Positions 9,906 to 17,933 of a DNA stretch of 27,183 nt are shown here, piece after piece. Position numbers and translations under genes: made by a program. Under the pieces are notes generated by a model, which did no database searches, was not told the origin of the DNA, and saw only the letters and a list, made by a program, of their open reading frames with translations. Origin of the DNA: Tritrichomonas foetus (Eukaryota > Parabasalia > Tritrichomonadida > Tritrichomonadidae); contig MLAK01000618.1 in the NCBI GenBank assembly GCA_001839685.1, positions 1-27,183 on the forward strand, read 5' to 3'. Each line of letters starts with the position of its first letter. Position 1 is the stretch's first letter.

Positions 9906-10958
9906 CTAGTCTAAGTCATCTAAGCCTTTTCCTTCATTTTGATCAATGCTTTGTTGATCTACATTTTGATCAATATTTTGATTTTTGTCATCTTTCTCGC
10001 TCTGAGTCACATTTTCACTCTTTGAACTAGATCTATTTCGCCACCAAGTAAAGCAATGACATATTTGTTTTAAAATACTGCTGAAGACGCAACATGGACA
10101 AATATAGCACAAAGAAAAAATATAAAACAGAAATATCAATCCTGAAAAAACCATCATGGTAATCAAAATTCCAAGTTTCATTTCTTTTTCATCTTGTAAA
10201 GATTTCCATATTTCTAAGTCCGTTGAGTTAGTTTCGGGCTCAGTACAGTTGTTTTGTGTACTTTCAAGTAATCCAGGCTCATTAGATGATATCCTTAATG
10301 GTAAATTTGATGGATATTTGTGGATTTGGGTTCCAACGATAACAAAATGTGGACTTTCATCAATTGTTTCGTTTGGGGAATTAAAAATAATAAATGGAAG
10401 ATAACCTGCTGTTTCCATTATTTCATGTTTTGGACATTGAATTGAACTATTTGGACCATAGAGTGTCATTTCTCCTCTTGTTAAATGAAAATGAAAACGA
10501 AGATCTAGCCCATTAGTATTGAAATAACATACTGAACTTTTATCATATTTCAGATACACAAAGTCTCGGAAAGAGTTACTAATTATTTTAATGTCGCATT
10601 TATCATTTGGGAATGCAACAGCTCCAAAAGAAACACGAGTTTTATTCAATGCTGTAATGACTAAAGATCCCACTATTTTCCCAAAATTAATAGCGGATGC
10701 TCTGATGTAGTAATTCTCAAGTCCTAGAACTCTCTTGATATTGAATTCATCATATACATCAAATACAGTATTCACTCTGGTGTTGAATATGACATTGGAA
10801 TAATAAACCGATGTATTGACGCATATGGTCTCACCTTGTGACAATTGTTGATCAACATATATTGGGATAGTTTGCTTAATAGAATAATTGTAGTTACAAA
10901 GTGAAATTAATGATAGTATGTTGATGAGCATCTGAAACTTTTTAAATATAAATTCCAT
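9906..10958 (-). CDS. Unassigned type I membrane glycoprotein
   Basis: I do not recognise a named family. From the ATG at 10958 the product is 350 residues; an ATG at 10931 (residue 10) is an alternative start that would still leave a signal peptide. An N-terminal hydrophobic segment (about 8-21, LINILSLISLCN) looks like a signal peptide. The ectodomain (about 25-258) has Cys 46, 121, 144, 175 and 238 and N-glycosylation sequons at Asn 48, 105, 170, 196, 237 and 244. One strong transmembrane segment lies at about 261-292. It is followed by a Cys-rich juxtamembrane stretch (Cys 284, 287, 289, 290, 300, 302; possible palmitoylation) and a polar acidic tail with repeated Asn-Gln-Asp units. This suggests a surface or endomembrane protein. 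No clear TCAYW initiator lies close to either ATG. Confidence 0.8.
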   Translation of the reverse strand: MEFIFKKFQMLINILSLISLCNYNYSIKQTIPIYVDQQLSQGETICVNTSVYYSNVIFNTRVNTVFDVYDEFNIKRVLGLENYYIRASAINFGKIVGSLVITALNKTRVSFGAVAFPNDKCDIKIISNSFRDFVYLKYDKSSVCYFNTNGLDLRFHFHLTRGEMTLYGPNSSIQCPKHEIMETAGYLPFIIFNSPNETIDESPHFVIVGTQIHKYPSNLPLRISSNEPGLLESTQNNCTEPETNSTDLEIWKSLQDEKEMKLGILITMMVFSGLIFLFYIFSLCYICPCCVFSSILKQICHCFTWWRNRSSSKSENVTQSEKDDKNQNIDQNVDQQSIDQNEGKGLDDLD

Positions 10959-11600
10959 CAAAAAATTTCAGAACTACCACTTTTCGCAATTTTCTTTTGA
11001 TAGAATGTGGAATATATCGCAATATTATCATAGGACCACATATAAGATGATGAATAGGGCTATTGTTTCCATTATAAAACGTAATAGGTTAAATATGTCC
11101 AATATTTACATTCAAAATTCATAATGATAAAATAAGTGTTTTTATTCAACATATAAACTTAACTCATTTAAGATAGATGTTTATTAATCAATGAAATGAC
11201 ATATCAATCAAAGTTATTGTGGCATAAATTAAAAATTGATTGATTGAAGATTTGGTGATTTTTCGTAATATATTCAGTATGTATATTATTATTATCATAT
11301 TATTAAAGTATACCAGAATGTATAGATGATAATCAAAAAGAATCTATCAGCTCAACCAAAATAATTTATGGAAATTGGATAATCGTAAACCTTTCATAAT
11401 GCCAACTAATTCATATAATATACTACATAAAGCACAGCATAGTGTTAAAATATTCCAAAATAATGTCACTAGAAGAAGATAGCCATGAGTAAATTGTTGC
11501 CATTATTGCTATTTTTTGATTGAAAAAATATTGTCAAGAAAGATTTGAATGCTTCTTCGTATATTTCACTTCACTTTGGGCGATTATTTAGGCCTGACGA
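10959..11600. other. Divergent intergenic region
   Basis: This lies between the minus-strand membrane protein gene and the plus-strand helicase copy A, so it should hold both promoters. Two overlapping-type TCACT motifs (11566-11570 and 11571-11575) fit the initiator consensus, but sit 28-33 bases before the helicase ATG, further than at other genes here. The rest is AT-rich with no ORF, RNA gene or clear repeat that I can support. Confidence 0.5.
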
Positions 11601-12845
11601 ATGCATCCTAGACGTAATTTCAATGGCGTAAGTGGGTCAAATAACTCACGTGGAAGAGGTAACGCTACAAGAGGTGGTCGTGTTCATAATCGAGGTGAAA
11701 ATTCACAAAACAGAAGATATCATTCGCGACGAGGAGGAAATGAAAATAGAAGAAAATATGATCAAGAAAGAAGAGCAAATATAACAATAAAAAGCAAAGA
11801 ACAAGCGCTAAAAGAGCTAGAATGCAAGCTCAATCCAAAAATTTATGATCTTGATAAAAAATTATTTTCAGAAATTAACAAATACTCAACAATATTTAAA
11901 ATGGTATCAGAAAGTTTTTTAGATGATGAATTTGCGACAAAAGGTTTTATTTTGATCTGTAAAGTTTATTCACAACCACAGATCGTTGATTCAACAAACA
12001 AAGATATTAAAAGCACAATTTATAGTCGTTTCTTTGAGAACGATAGATTCATTTTTGCGAATATATTCTCAAATGTTCTAATAAATATGCTTGCTGATGA
12101 ATCTGATTCAGATAACATCAAATCGATATTAGCTTTATTTTATACTTTATTCAAAGTTTGCAAACAAAATGCAAATAAATTAACAAGAGAAATTCATACC
12201 TTAAAAAAAATCAAAATGAAAATTCCAGAAAAGTACCAATTATCAGTCAATGAATTTTTAGATAAAGCTGATAAAGTTTTATATTCAGTTTATGATAATA
12301 ATTCTGATGAATCTGATGATGAAGAAGTCAGTATTTTAGAATCGACGGTTGCACCAAATGCATCCGATTTATTTGGAAACCCAAGAGTTCCAAAAAATCA
12401 TGTTGATAGTGGATATGACAATGTCAAGAAATATCTCAACGTTTTATATGCTTTAACTAAAGAGAATTTCTATCTACCAATTCGCACCCATCTTGCAGAA
12501 TTACGTCAGGATAAACTTGATTATAGAGATTTGTATTTATATGAAAATGTTAGAGTTAAATGTATGAATGATGCTGATATTTTATCAACAGACTATCGTG
12601 ATTGTAACCTATTTCTATCATTTCAAATCCGAACTCCAGTTAACTGTAAGCAGAAAGTTGGTATTCCTGATTGGAAACATACTGAAAGATTAGGAAATCG
12701 TTCACTTTTAATTTTGTCCGATTCCCCTGATTGTAATAAAATTGATGCTGTCTGTCGCTCATGTGCCCTTGCACGTGCGAATGACCGTGATATATCCCGT
12801 AGTCATATCAACCTTTTAAATAATGGAGTTGTTCCAGTGACTTAG
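11601..12845 (+). CDS. ZNFX1-like helicase copy A, N-terminal part (ends at in-frame TAG)
   Basis: This 414-residue frame matches the N-terminal region of the intact paralogue at 17934-23798. Residues 1-60 are Arg/Gly/Asn-rich with RGG-type motifs, typical of RNA-binding proteins. Residues about 60-414 form the conserved pre-helicase domain, including ERLGNRSLLILS and a CRSCALAR segment also seen in copy B. The frame ends at TAG 12843-12845, exactly where copy B has an Arg codon, and the alignment resumes in the same frame after it (GEI..KTYYMFEP). Alone this part has no helicase motifs. Possible explanations are a recent nonsense mutation (pseudogene), a strain or sequencing error, two separate proteins, or readthrough/reinitiation. 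The start is the first ATG; copy A lacks the long Asn/Arg-rich and UBA-like segment of copy B. Confidence 0.8.
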   Translation: MHPRRNFNGVSGSNNSRGRGNATRGGRVHNRGENSQNRRYHSRRGGNENRRKYDQERRANITIKSKEQALKELECKLNPKIYDLDKKLFSEINKYSTIFKMVSESFLDDEFATKGFILICKVYSQPQIVDSTNKDIKSTIYSRFFENDRFIFANIFSNVLINMLADESDSDNIKSILALFYTLFKVCKQNANKLTREIHTLKKIKMKIPEKYQLSVNEFLDKADKVLYSVYDNNSDESDDEEVSILESTVAPNASDLFGNPRVPKNHVDSGYDNVKKYLNVLYALTKENFYLPIRTHLAELRQDKLDYRDLYLYENVRVKCMNDADILSTDYRDCNLFLSFQIRTPVNCKQKVGIPDWKHTERLGNRSLLILSDSPDCNKIDAVCRSCALARANDRDISRSHINLLNNGVVPVT

Positions 12846-15800
12846 ATGAAAGGAGAAATATTGGAAAATAAAACATATTATATGTTTGAACCAGCATCAA
12901 GTTTTTCTGCTATCCAACATGTTTTGCAAAGATTAATGAGAATGGATGCGTCAACTTTCCCAAATGGATTATTAAATCAAATTGTTAAAATTGATTTTTC
13001 ATATAATAAAGAATATGATGATTTTAATTTTGATTCATCTATCCTTGTGAAAGAGCCAAGAATTGCTGATCGAATTAAACAATTGTATCACAGTAATCTA
13101 ATCGAAAATTCAAAAGGAAGCTGGATATTAGATCGCTTAACAAAGAATGATAAAGACAAACATCTTCGAGTTGACCATGAGCAATATAATGCCATGAAAT
13201 ATGCTTTATCACATCAACTGACTCTCGTAAATGGAGCCCCAGGTACAGGAAAAACACACTTTGCACGTGAATATATGCGCTTAATGAACTCACTTGAGAA
13301 CCAGAGTCCGATAGTTGTAATCACTTATACTAATCATGCATTGGATGCTTTTCTTGAAGGAATATTACCATTTGTCAATCCAAATAATTTCATCCGATGG
13401 GGAGGCCCTCCTCGAACAACGAATCCAATAATATTAAGTCGCCAATGGCAAAATAAGTATTTAGAGCGTAGCATCAAATATTTGAGGGATGGCATTGTCA
13501 AATTAAGATCAAATTTGAAGCATCTTTATAACATGAGAACGTTGATTTATGACACTCAGAAATTAATTCGTGAACAATCACTTTTTGCAGCTGTTTTTAA
13601 CTTTTTTACCATGATAAATTCTCAAATTAGAAATGCAACAAAATCAATTATCAGTAAATATCCATTTACAATGAGTGAGAAAGATTTTTATGAATACAAC
13701 ACTTATCAACAAAGTCACAATCAAAATATGAAAAGAAAACCAATCCCCGAAGCTCTACACTTTGCAATCGAATGCTTCATAAATGGGAGAACCTATCATG
13801 ACAATCAAATTCGTGAGATTTATGATATTTTATCATATAATAGGAAAATTCATAATGGAATCCAGCCTTATGAAAATATATACGCACATCTACAATACAA
13901 AGAGGAAGAAGAAGAAGGTGAAGGAGATAGAGATGGAAAAGAAGAATATGCTACAGAAGAAGAGAGAAAAAATGAAAAGGAAAACTCCAAAATTCATGAA
14001 ATTCAAGTTTCCAAAAAAGATGAAGAGGAAGAAGAAGAAGAAAATGACACTAAAATATATGGTGATGAGGATATTATTGCAATGATGGAATCATCTTATG
14101 AAGGATCAAATATCTCAGCAACACTTCCTTTTGGATATCAAAAGTTATTCGAAAAAAAATTCCACACATTTATTTCTGGTGAAAATTGCTCAGAAGTTAA
14201 TTTCATAAATTACTTGAAAGAGATCAAGGATCCTTTAAGTAGGCTCATCAAGGAGCTAGAAAAGAAATTGGAAATGGAAGAAAGTCATTTCTTTTCATGT
14301 GAAACACGATCAAGCGGGTTTTATTTGAAGAAAATGAAACTTATTGCAATGACATCAACTGTTGCTAGTGTTAGAAAAGAAGCTCTTGAAGTTGCAGGTT
14401 GTGAAATTATGTTGATTGAAGAAGCAGGAGAATTAACAGAAAGTATGACAAGTTGTATTCTTCCTAAAACATTGAAACGATTGATATTAATTGGTGATTA
14501 TCAACAACTTCGACCAAAAGTTGAACATCAATTGACATTCAAACCTTATCATTATGATATTTCATTATTTGAAAAATTAGTTGTTAATGCGAAAAGTCAA
14601 AAAGCAGATTGTTTATTTACATTATCAGTTCAACGAAGAATGCATCCAGATATTTGTNNTTTNNTNNGNNATNNNTTNTATCAAGAAGAAGATGGCGACG
14701 AACGAATTGTTGATGATGTAACAACTAATGAACTTGGAATTCCATATGGAATTCCTTATCGTGTTCGATTTTTCATGCATGACTATAAACAAAGTGCATC
14801 AACAGGTCGAAGTTATTCAAATCAAGAAGAAGCCAAATTTTGTGCAGCTTTAGTTCCATTCTTCATTTGTCGTGGATATAAACCAAGTGATATTACTATT
14901 ATTTCTTTATATAAAGGTCAACGTTTCGCAATTGTTCGAGAATTAGAAAATATTTATGAAAAATTAAGACATGATCAAGAAAATAAATTGATTGATGCAT
15001 TTGGAGGTGCTAAACCACATCAAATCAATGTTGTTGTTTTAGATAATTTCCAAGGAGAAGAAAACAAAATTATTATTGTTTCATTAACACGATCTGATCA
15101 ACCAGGTTTCGTTAAAAATCGAAATCGTGCTCTTGTTACACTCTCACGAGCAAGAGAAATGCTCATAGTTCTTGGAAACCGAAGAGTATTTGGTCCTGAT
15201 AACCAATTTTTCCCCAAAGACAAGAACTTATGGATGAGAATATCTACTGTCGCTCAAAACTTAAATCCATTTTGTATGTCCGACCATCGCAAAAATGGTA
15301 TAGCAATTAATAAGTGCGAAATTCATGATCCACATGCTGATATGCCAGTTTTCATACAAAATACCCAAGATCTTCTCAAATATCGGTTTTCATTCTGTAA
15401 AGAAAAATGTACATATGTATTGCCTGATTGTGGCCACAGTTGTTGTTTGAAATGTCACCACAATCCGGCATCAACACATGCCCAGGAACATGAAAATTAC
15501 ATATGCCAAGAACTATGTAAAAAGAAATGCGTCAATAATCATCCATGTAGGGGAATTTGTGGAAGATGTAAAAAGAATGGCTGTCCAAAATGCACCTTTA
15601 CAGTTCATTATAAATTTGAAGATTGTCCGCATGAAACTGATGTTGAATGCTATATAGCCACATCAGGAAATTTGGTTTGTAAAGCAAAATGCGGTAAGAG
15701 ACTCTCTGTCTGTGGTCACAGTTGTACCCTTAAATGTGGACATGATGGTAAATGTGAATGCAATTATCCACTCACAGCAGTTTGTGGTAATTGTCATCGT

Positions 15801-16673
15801 GAACTGAATTATATATGTGGAAAACTCCCTGTTTGCAAGAAGAAATGTATATATACTTATGAATGTGGTCATAAATGCAACAAAAAATGTTTTGAATGCT
15901 ACTCAGAAATGTTCCCACATCAGAAATGTCCATTCCCATGCGATTTTATTCTTCCATGTGGTCATAAATGCAGTCATAGTTGTTCTGATCCTTTCCCTCA
16001 ACATCATCATTTCACTTGTAATCAAACAATTACAATTGATGGAGTTCAACAAATATGCTCCAAACCTTTACAATTCCCCCATACTCGATGTCGAAATAAA
16101 TGTGAAGTTTGTAAATTGAAATGTAAGAAACCAGGTGATATAACATGTATTGAACGATGCCAATGTCGATGTCAAAGACGATGTAATATATGTAATAAAC
16201 AGTGTAGATCACTTTCAGGGGAAAAATGTGCCATATTTTGTCCTCATTATATAGATGAACAAGAACCACCAGAAGAAATTGGTTTAATCTTTCTTTTCCA
16301 TGAAAATCCTAATCATTGGTTAACAGTCCATGATGCATTAAACATTATTTCACGCCGCTTTGAAATTATGAAACACGCATCAAAACAATCAAATTTACCA
16401 GTCTCACATCTTTATTGTCCATGTGGAGATCAATGTCGAGAAATAGTTCGAAATTCATGGTTACTTAACCAGTATATTTTATTAACAGAACGATACATGA
16501 ATAAAATTGAACAAGAAACAAATGAGATTCTTTCTCATCCACCGACAAATGAAGGAAATCTTGCACGTTTTAACATTAATTGGTATATTTGTAAATGTGG
16601 TCGATTATTTTACTCTAAATATCAGAAACCTAATGATAATATATATCTTTGTCCTCGATGCAGGTGGAGATAG
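12846..16673 (+). CDS. ZNFX1-like SF1 helicase with NFX1-type zinc fingers, copy A, C-terminal part
   Basis: This 1275-residue frame starts with an ATG directly after the TAG that ends 11601-12845, in the same frame. It carries a complete UPF1-like superfamily 1 helicase: Walker A GAPGTGKT (130-137), motif Ia TYTNHALDAF, motif II IEEAG (524-528, DE replaced by EE), motif III GDYQQLRP (from 550), QRRMHP (from 596), motif V DNFQGEE (from 733) and motif VI RALVTLSRARE (from 761). An acidic Glu/Lys insert sits between motifs Ia and II. Residues about 850-1133 are repeated Cys/His NFX1-type zinc fingers, and the C-terminus is a zinc-ribbon-like CKC...CPRC. Residues 605-611 are unreadable because of N bases at 14658-14678. 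Whether this half is translated alone, fused by readthrough, or dead is open: all catalytic motifs are intact, which argues against old decay. Confidence 0.85.
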   Translation: MKGEILENKTYYMFEPASSFSAIQHVLQRLMRMDASTFPNGLLNQIVKIDFSYNKEYDDFNFDSSILVKEPRIADRIKQLYHSNLIENSKGSWILDRLTKNDKDKHLRVDHEQYNAMKYALSHQLTLVNGAPGTGKTHFAREYMRLMNSLENQSPIVVITYTNHALDAFLEGILPFVNPNNFIRWGGPPRTTNPIILSRQWQNKYLERSIKYLRDGIVKLRSNLKHLYNMRTLIYDTQKLIREQSLFAAVFNFFTMINSQIRNATKSIISKYPFTMSEKDFYEYNTYQQSHNQNMKRKPIPEALHFAIECFINGRTYHDNQIREIYDILSYNRKIHNGIQPYENIYAHLQYKEEEEEGEGDRDGKEEYATEEERKNEKENSKIHEIQVSKKDEEEEEEENDTKIYGDEDIIAMMESSYEGSNISATLPFGYQKLFEKKFHTFISGENCSEVNFINYLKEIKDPLSRLIKELEKKLEMEESHFFSCETRSSGFYLKKMKLIAMTSTVASVRKEALEVAGCEIMLIEEAGELTESMTSCILPKTLKRLILIGDYQQLRPKVEHQLTFKPYHYDISLFEKLVVNAKSQKADCLFTLSVQRRMHPDICXXXXXXXYQEEDGDERIVDDVTTNELGIPYGIPYRVRFFMHDYKQSASTGRSYSNQEEAKFCAALVPFFICRGYKPSDITIISLYKGQRFAIVRELENIYEKLRHDQENKLIDAFGGAKPHQINVVVLDNFQGEENKIIIVSLTRSDQPGFVKNRNRALVTLSRAREMLIVLGNRRVFGPDNQFFPKDKNLWMRISTVAQNLNPFCMSDHRKNGIAINKCEIHDPHADMPVFIQNTQDLLKYRFSFCKEKCTYVLPDCGHSCCLKCHHNPASTHAQEHENYICQELCKKKCVNNHPCRGICGRCKKNGCPKCTFTVHYKFEDCPHETDVECYIATSGNLVCKAKCGKRLSVCGHSCTLKCGHDGKCECNYPLTAVCGNCHRELNYICGKLPVCKKKCIYTYECGHKCNKKCFECYSEMFPHQKCPFPCDFILPCGHKCSHSCSDPFPQHHHFTCNQTITIDGVQQICSKPLQFPHTRCRNKCEVCKLKCKKPGDITCIERCQCRCQRRCNICNKQCRSLSGEKCAIFCPHYIDEQEPPEEIGLIFLFHENPNHWLTVHDALNIISRRFEIMKHASKQSNLPVSHLYCPCGDQCREIVRNSWLLNQYILLTERYMNKIEQETNEILSHPPTNEGNLARFNINWYICKCGRLFYSKYQKPNDNIYLCPRCRWR
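14334..14942 (+). repeat. Tract near-identical to copy B (paralogue repeat, copy A side)
   Basis: Aligned without gaps to 21423-22031 (constant offset 7089). Bases 14334-14657 show no difference over 324 bases, including third codon positions; 14704-14796 and 14825-14942 are also identical. Only a few differences lie between. The left boundary is sharp, since the bases just before 14334 are clearly diverged. The tract covers helicase motifs II, III and QRRMHP. Confidence 0.85.
14658..14678. other. Scattered ambiguous bases (12 N in 21 positions)
   Basis: Twelve N calls are interleaved with nine readable bases. Every readable base agrees with the aligned position of copy B (21747-21767), and the reading frame is kept. 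This looks like a masked consensus of conflicting reads, not a gap of unknown length. Confidence 0.9.
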
Positions 16674-17006
16674 GCCATAATTCCAAACAATTATCATTAA
16701 TAAACTATTTAATATTCGAATTAGATATTTATTTTTCTATTTAATTCTCAAAAAAATGATTTATAATCAGAAATCAGTGATATCTAGTCATTAGACAGAG
16801 GCTTCACACAAAACTATTAATTGATATCACAAAATAAGATAATCGTATGTAAACTTTTTCAATAGATATTTGGCTTTTACCATCAAATATAATTTCACCA
16901 TAACCACCTGATCGAATATTGATGGCAAATTTGTGTGAATTCCTACGATCATTTTTAACTATAGTGAACGTTTAGTGTCTAAATTCTTCAAAAATTTGAA
17001 GATAAA
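16674..17006. other. Short intergenic spacer
   Basis: A non-coding AT-rich spacer between helicase copy A and the BAP31-like gene. A TCAAA (16988-16992), with its A 17 bases before the ATG at 17007, could be a relaxed initiator; the strict TCAYW form is absent. Nothing else was recognised. Confidence 0.5.
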
Positions 17007-17471
17007 ATGGGAGAGATCATTTTCAACTCAATCAATTTCGCTTCGATTGCTTTCATCTGTCTTGCAATCCTTCTCGCATTTCCATTTCCAATAACAATAC
17101 GCCGTAAAATTAGTCGCATTTCCATCAAATTATTTTTCCCTATTTTTGGACTCATTAGTTTCTTCCTGATCATATTCCTTCAAGAATTCTTTGAACAACA
17201 GAAATATGGCTTCCGTAGGAAAGAAGCAGCCAACGGAGAAAAAGGCGCAAGCAACCTCAGATATTTCGCATCCGAATATTTTCGCCATCAAAGAAATATG
17301 TACATTGCATTGACTTCTATTGCATGTGGATCAGTATTCTTGATTCTTACTCGTCTCCTTCGCTCATATTTAAATGAACATAATACGCTTCTTGAACAGC
17401 TTGAAGTTAGGAACCAAGCCAACTCCCTTGGTCCAAACATTCAAAATTCTTCATCACGACCTCGTCAGTGA
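17007..17471 (+). CDS. BAP31-like ER membrane protein (Bap31/Yet family)
   Basis: A 154-residue protein with the layout of B-cell receptor-associated protein 31: three transmembrane segments (about 7-27, 42-60 and 98-118), and the family hallmark just before the third, YFRHQRNMYI (91-100), like FRAQRNLYI in animal and yeast members. Family members are ER proteins involved in sorting, quality control and export of membrane cargo. After the third segment only a short polar/coiled stretch remains (YLNEHNTLLEQLEVRNQ). The usual long C-terminal coiled coil is therefore mostly missing, and there is no KKxx retrieval signal; the end is SSSRPRQ. The start is the first ATG. The gene sits between the two helicase paralogues on the same strand, with no functional link evident. 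Confidence 0.85.
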   Translation: MGEIIFNSINFASIAFICLAILLAFPFPITIRRKISRISIKLFFPIFGLISFFLIIFLQEFFEQQKYGFRRKEAANGEKGASNLRYFASEYFRHQRNMYIALTSIACGSVFLILTRLLRSYLNEHNTLLEQLEVRNQANSLGPNIQNSSSRPRQ

Positions 17472-17917
17472 TTACTTTTTTTACTTTTCCTCTTTTTTTA
17501 ATTATTTATTAATAAATCGACACATATATAATTTTATCATTTCTTATTATTTTCTTCTTGTTCATCAAAATTGCGTATCAAAAAAAGAAATGGTATTGTT
17601 GTTGTTTGTCGGACATCAATTTATCAATTTCAAAAATTATTAAAGCGAAAATCTCGATCTAATATCATATAGCTTTTTAGATGAATTTTATTTTAAATTT
17701 TATTATGATAAAACTAGACTCTCTTCCTATGCCATCAAATAAGCAAAGTCGTAATTGCTATCACCCTGACATATCTGTCAGATATTTTTTCATTCAATTA
17801 ATTTCAATAAAAATAGAATTCCCCAAAGTTACATCAAGTGTTGCTGGCATTAAATATTTTAATTCAATTTTTGTCAATAAAGTGACATCAAAATTTCTAT
17901 ATTTAGAAGAAGAAGCT
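17472..17917. other. Intergenic spacer before helicase copy B
   Basis: Non-coding AT-rich sequence. An open frame at 17681-17968 overlaps the start of copy B in another frame and shows no recognisable domain, so I do not call it a gene. Confidence 0.5.
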
Positions 17918-17922
17918 TCACA
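17918..17922 (+). promoter_or_regulatory. Initiator-like motif (TCACA) of helicase copy B
   Basis: TCACA fits TCA(+1)YW. Its A at 17920 is 14 bases before the ATG at 17934, the spacing expected for trichomonad initiators, and it supports the chosen start. Confidence 0.5.
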
Positions 17923-17933
17923 CACAAAATCGA

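Noticed and set aside
10959..10961. One-codon longer start for the membrane protein
   Set aside because: That codon is TTG; the ATG at 10958 is used instead.
12803..12807. TCATA as a separate initiator for the C-terminal half of copy A
   Set aside because: It lies 41 bases before the ATG inside conserved coding sequence, and copy B has the same bases there for coding reasons.
15663..15872. Opposite-strand ORFs inside the helicase and zinc-finger genes
   Set aside because: They are shadows created by Cys/His codon bias of the real genes and have no domain of their own.
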